Shown piece after piece: positions 6,385 through 7,968 of a stretch of 7,968 nucleotides of DNA (its first letter is position 1; the number at the start of each line of letters is the position of its first letter). The DNA lies in contig JAEXBK010000050.1 in assembly GCA_023394035.1 (NCBI GenBank), positions 1-7,968 of the forward strand. Direction: 5' to 3'. The position numbers and the translations under genes are program-made. This DNA is from Bacillota bacterium (lineage in GTDB: Bacteria > Bacillota > Clostridia > Peptostreptococcales > Anaerovoracaceae). Below the pieces are notes generated by a model that ran no database searches, was not told the DNA's origin, and saw only the letters and a program-made list of their open reading frames with translations.

Positions 6385-7086
6385 TTACCACTCCACTTCA
6401 TCGGCAGAAAGAGGAGAAGCCTGCTCTTCAAATGAGGTAATTTTGCCGTTTTTGAGTCTGATGACGACATCAGCCATTTCCGCGATATTTCTGTTGTGAG
6501 TAACAACTATTATAGTCTTGCCGTAAGTTTTTGCCATGGAAAGGAGCAGCTTAAGGATTATAACGCCTGTGTCGGAATCGAGTGCGCCGGTCGGTTCATC
6601 GCATAGAATTATTTTCGGATTTTTTGCAAGCGCACGAGCTATCGAAACGCGCTGCTGTTCGCCGCCGGAAAGCTGTGCCGGAAATTTTTCCATATGATCT
6701 GCAAGCCCGACCTCTTCGAGCATCTTTTCGGCAGGGAATGACGATGAAACGATTTCCTTTACAAGTGCTACATTTTCCAAAGCCGTCAGCGTAGGTATCA
6801 GATTATAGAATTGAAAAACAAAGCCGACGGTCGAGGCTCGATACTCCGAAAGCTCGGCTCTTGAGAGAGAAGCTATATCGTTTCCCTGAACTTTTATAGA
6901 ACCTGAGCTTGGGCTGTCCAGCCCGCCGAGAAGATTGAGAAGCGTGCTTTTTCCCGCGCCGCTCTCACCGAGAACTACGGCAAATTTACCTTCGTCAAGG
7001 CTCAGGCTGATTCCGTCAAGCGCCCGCTGCTCGTGATCTCCCGATTGGTATATCCTCGTGACATTTTTTATATCTATCAAGGGCAT
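6385..7086 (-). CDS. MacB/LolD-type ABC transporter ATPase
   Basis: Cytoplasmic nucleotide-binding subunit for the permease encoded directly downstream, 233 residues. The ATG at 7086 is preferred because AGGAGG (7095-7100) lies eight bases upstream; the in-frame GTG at 7095 overlaps that site. Motifs are Walker A GESGAGKST (40-48), Q-loop Gln92 within FVFQFYNLIPTLTALENV, signature LSGGEQQR (139-146), Walker B IILCDE (159-164, Glu164), D-loop GALD (167-170) and H-loop His197. The FYNLIPTLTALENV segment after the Q-loop is typical of the MacB/LolD/FtsE subfamily. The gene is first in a two-gene operon, with a one-base gap to the permease. No adaptor (MacA-like) gene or regulator gene is in the window. 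Confidence 0.95.
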   Translation of the reverse strand: MPLIDIKNVTRIYQSGDHEQRALDGISLSLDEGKFAVVLGESGAGKSTLLNLLGGLDSPSSGSIKVQGNDIASLSRAELSEYRASTVGFVFQFYNLIPTLTALENVALVKEIVSSSFPAEKMLEEVGLADHMEKFPAQLSGGEQQRVSIARALAKNPKIILCDEPTGALDSDTGVIILKLLLSMAKTYGKTIIVVTHNRNIAEMADVVIRLKNGKITSFEEQASPLSADEVEW

Positions 7087-7094
7087 GATAGCCA

Positions 7095-7100
7095 CCTCCT
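7095..7100 (-). promoter_or_regulatory. Ribosome binding site of the ABC ATPase gene
   Basis: A perfect AGGAGG on the - strand, eight bases before the ATG at 7086. It decides the start against the GTG at 7095. Confidence 0.85.
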
Positions 7101-7115
7101 AAATAATATATCGCC

Positions 7116-7146
7116 TTGGTTAGAATAAACTAACTAATTAACTAAT
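7116..7146. promoter_or_regulatory. Putative repressor operator: inverted and tandem repeats
   Basis: TTGGTTAG (7116-7123) and CTAACTAA (7130-7137) form an inverted repeat with seven of eight matches around a 6-base spacer. Overlapping it, TAACTAAT is repeated in tandem without a gap (7131-7138, 7139-7146). The block covers roughly +1 to +28 of the transcript predicted for the ABC exporter, a place where a bound dimer would block transcription. TetR- or MarR-family repressors commonly bind AT-rich GTTAG/CTAAC-like palindromes in front of such exporters. No regulator gene is in view, so the assignment is inferred. Confidence 0.55.
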
Positions 7147-7149
7147 ACA

Positions 7150-7178
7150 ATTATATTTCCGACATAAATAGGTGTCAA
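7150..7178 (-). promoter_or_regulatory. Perfect consensus sigma-A promoter for the ABC exporter operon
   Basis: On the - strand TTGACA (7178-7173) and TATAAT (7155-7150) are separated by exactly 17 bases, a full consensus match. The start would be near 7143, with a leader of about 57 bases running through the repeat block at 7116-7146. A promoter this strong normally needs repression, which agrees with the operator-like repeats. Confidence 0.9.
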
Positions 7179-7196
7179 GGCATAGCGCAATTAGCC

Positions 7197-7213
7197 ATAT
7201 CATGTGATATAAT
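7197..7213 (+). promoter_or_regulatory. Extended -10 promoter with overlapping inverted repeat, for the metallophosphoesterase gene
   Basis: TGATATAAT (7205-7213) matches the extended -10 form TGnTATAAT; transcription would start near 7220, about 20 bases before the ATG. At the -35 position (7185-7190) GCGCAA is a poor match, which an extended -10 can compensate for. ATATCA (7197-7202) and TGATAT (7205-7210) form a perfect inverted repeat that overlaps the -10 and could bind a regulator. Confidence 0.6.
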
Positions 7214-7239
7214 CTATTCATCAAACTTAAGGAGAAACC

Positions 7240-7968
7240 ATGAAAGCTCTCATTTTTATATGTATTTATTTAATTTTGCAGTTCGTTTCGCTGATTTTGC
7301 TCAGATATTTTCTTAACTCGGCATTCCCGCGAGACATAAAAAACTTCGGCGGGGCAGTAGGCTCGGATATGGTTGCGGATCTGTCATGCTTTACCGAGCT
7401 CGGCATAAAATCGGGAGCATACAGAAAGCGTACGGCTTTTTTTGCTTTTGATGTAACGACTGCGGCTTCGGGACTGTTTCTTATGCTGGCAGCGATACCT
7501 TTGATCGGTGCGCTTATACCTGATTCACGCATCAAATTCATGATTCAGGCTGCGGGTAATATATGGCAGGGCTATTATATCTTCATGTTTTCCATGCTTC
7601 TCATAGTTTTTGCCGTCATCAAGGTGAGTGCATTTATAAACGAAAAAAGGCACGGTCACAATCCTTATTTTGATGCTGGTCGTCCGAGCTCACGAACATC
7701 AAAAGCTGCGCTTGCGATAGCGCTTATACTTGCCGTAGCGGTAAACATCGCAGGCTATCGCACGGCAAAGAATGTAAAGGTCACAGAGTATGACGTGGCG
7801 ATAAGCGGAGCAGGACCGTACAAAATAGCTTTGATAGCAGACCTTCATCTCGGAGTCAACTCGTCGGCAACTCATATTGAAGCCGCGGTTGATGCAGTCA
7901 ATTCGGGGAATCCTGATATCATACTTATCGGCGGTGACTTTTTCTCGAGCTCATACAAAGGCATGGGT
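7240..7968 (+). CDS. Membrane-anchored metallophosphoesterase (3' end outside window)
   Basis: The first 243 codons of a gene that runs off the window, so the C-terminal half is not visible. AAGGAG (7229-7234) lies five bases before the ATG. The N-terminal part carries about four hydrophobic segments (3-23, 76-94, 112-132, 155-172). A catalytic calcineurin-like domain follows from about 194: IALIADLHLG has the D-x-H metal ligands Asp201 and His203, and IILIGGDFF has the next ligand Asp233. The remaining ligands (the GNH-type and GHxH motifs) would lie beyond 7968. The layout resembles the YkuE/YaeI group of membrane-associated metal-dependent phosphoesterases, some of which act on lipid phosphates in the envelope. 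The substrate cannot be told from the sequence. The gene is divergent from the ABC exporter operon and shares a 153-base intergenic region with it. Confidence 0.87.
   Translation, partial: MKALIFICIYLILQFVSLILLRYFLNSAFPRDIKNFGGAVGSDMVADLSCFTELGIKSGAYRKRTAFFAFDVTTAASGLFLMLAAIPLIGALIPDSRIKFMIQAAGNIWQGYYIFMFSMLLIVFAVIKVSAFINEKRHGHNPYFDAGRPSSRTSKAALAIALILAVAVNIAGYRTAKNVKVTEYDVAISGAGPYKIALIADLHLGVNSSATHIEAAVDAVNSGNPDIILIGGDFFSSSYKGMG

Noticed and set aside
6384..6506. Longer start for the FtsX-type permease (797 residues)
   Set aside because: The extra 41 residues are the ATPase C-terminal region read in another frame. A well-spaced GGAG before the ATG at 6383 marks the true start.
7266..7541. 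91-codon open frame on the - strand
   Set aside because: It is antisense to the metallophosphoesterase gene, which has a good ribosome binding site and catalytic motifs.

Overview
The window looks like a chromosomal segment from a low- to mid-GC Firmicute, most likely an anaerobic clostridial-type bacterium. The basis is AGGAGG-type ribosome binding sites, heavy ATA use for Ile, a Gram-positive-style lipobox, sigma-A-like promoters and U-tailed hairpin terminators. I cannot name a genus.

Layout. Positions 1-582 are gene debris: the last 27 codons of an unrecognised protein, a broken macro-domain (ADP-ribose binding/hydrolase) gene, and short stretches of coding-like sequence spread over three frames. 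A complete methionine ABC importer operon follows on the + strand (603-3227): substrate-binding lipoprotein metQ, ATPase metN with a C-terminal NIL domain, and permease metI. It ends in a strong terminator. A single-gene unit (3350-4045, +) then encodes a stand-alone, cysteine-free FAD/NAD(P)H ferredoxin-reductase-like protein. Its promoter overlaps the preceding terminator. A shared terminator separates it from a convergent two-gene operon on the - strand (7086 down to 4113), which encodes a MacB/LolD-type ATPase and an 8-TM FtsX-type permease. That operon has a perfect consensus promoter with operator-like repeats just downstream of it. Divergent from it, at 7240, a membrane-anchored metallophosphoesterase gene starts and runs off the window.

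Main discovery. The MetQ protein appears to be a natural circular permutant. All family motifs are present, but the normally C-terminal half (NDxTNEAR, INxNYA, KGAVV-like motifs, residues 39-177) comes directly after the lipobox. The normally N-terminal half (SPTPHADIL, FTDYVQPN, DANFFQH, EPMGLY, residues 197-292) comes last. The new C-terminus stops just where the usual sequence would continue into the segment now at the N-terminus. Total domain length is normal and the signal peptide is in place, so this looks like a working rearranged protein rather than a fragment.

The Met operon starts right after degenerate DNA and has no SAM or T-box riboswitch that I can see, although clostridial met transport genes often carry one. 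Together with the unusual Q-N-I order, this suggests the locus has been rearranged.
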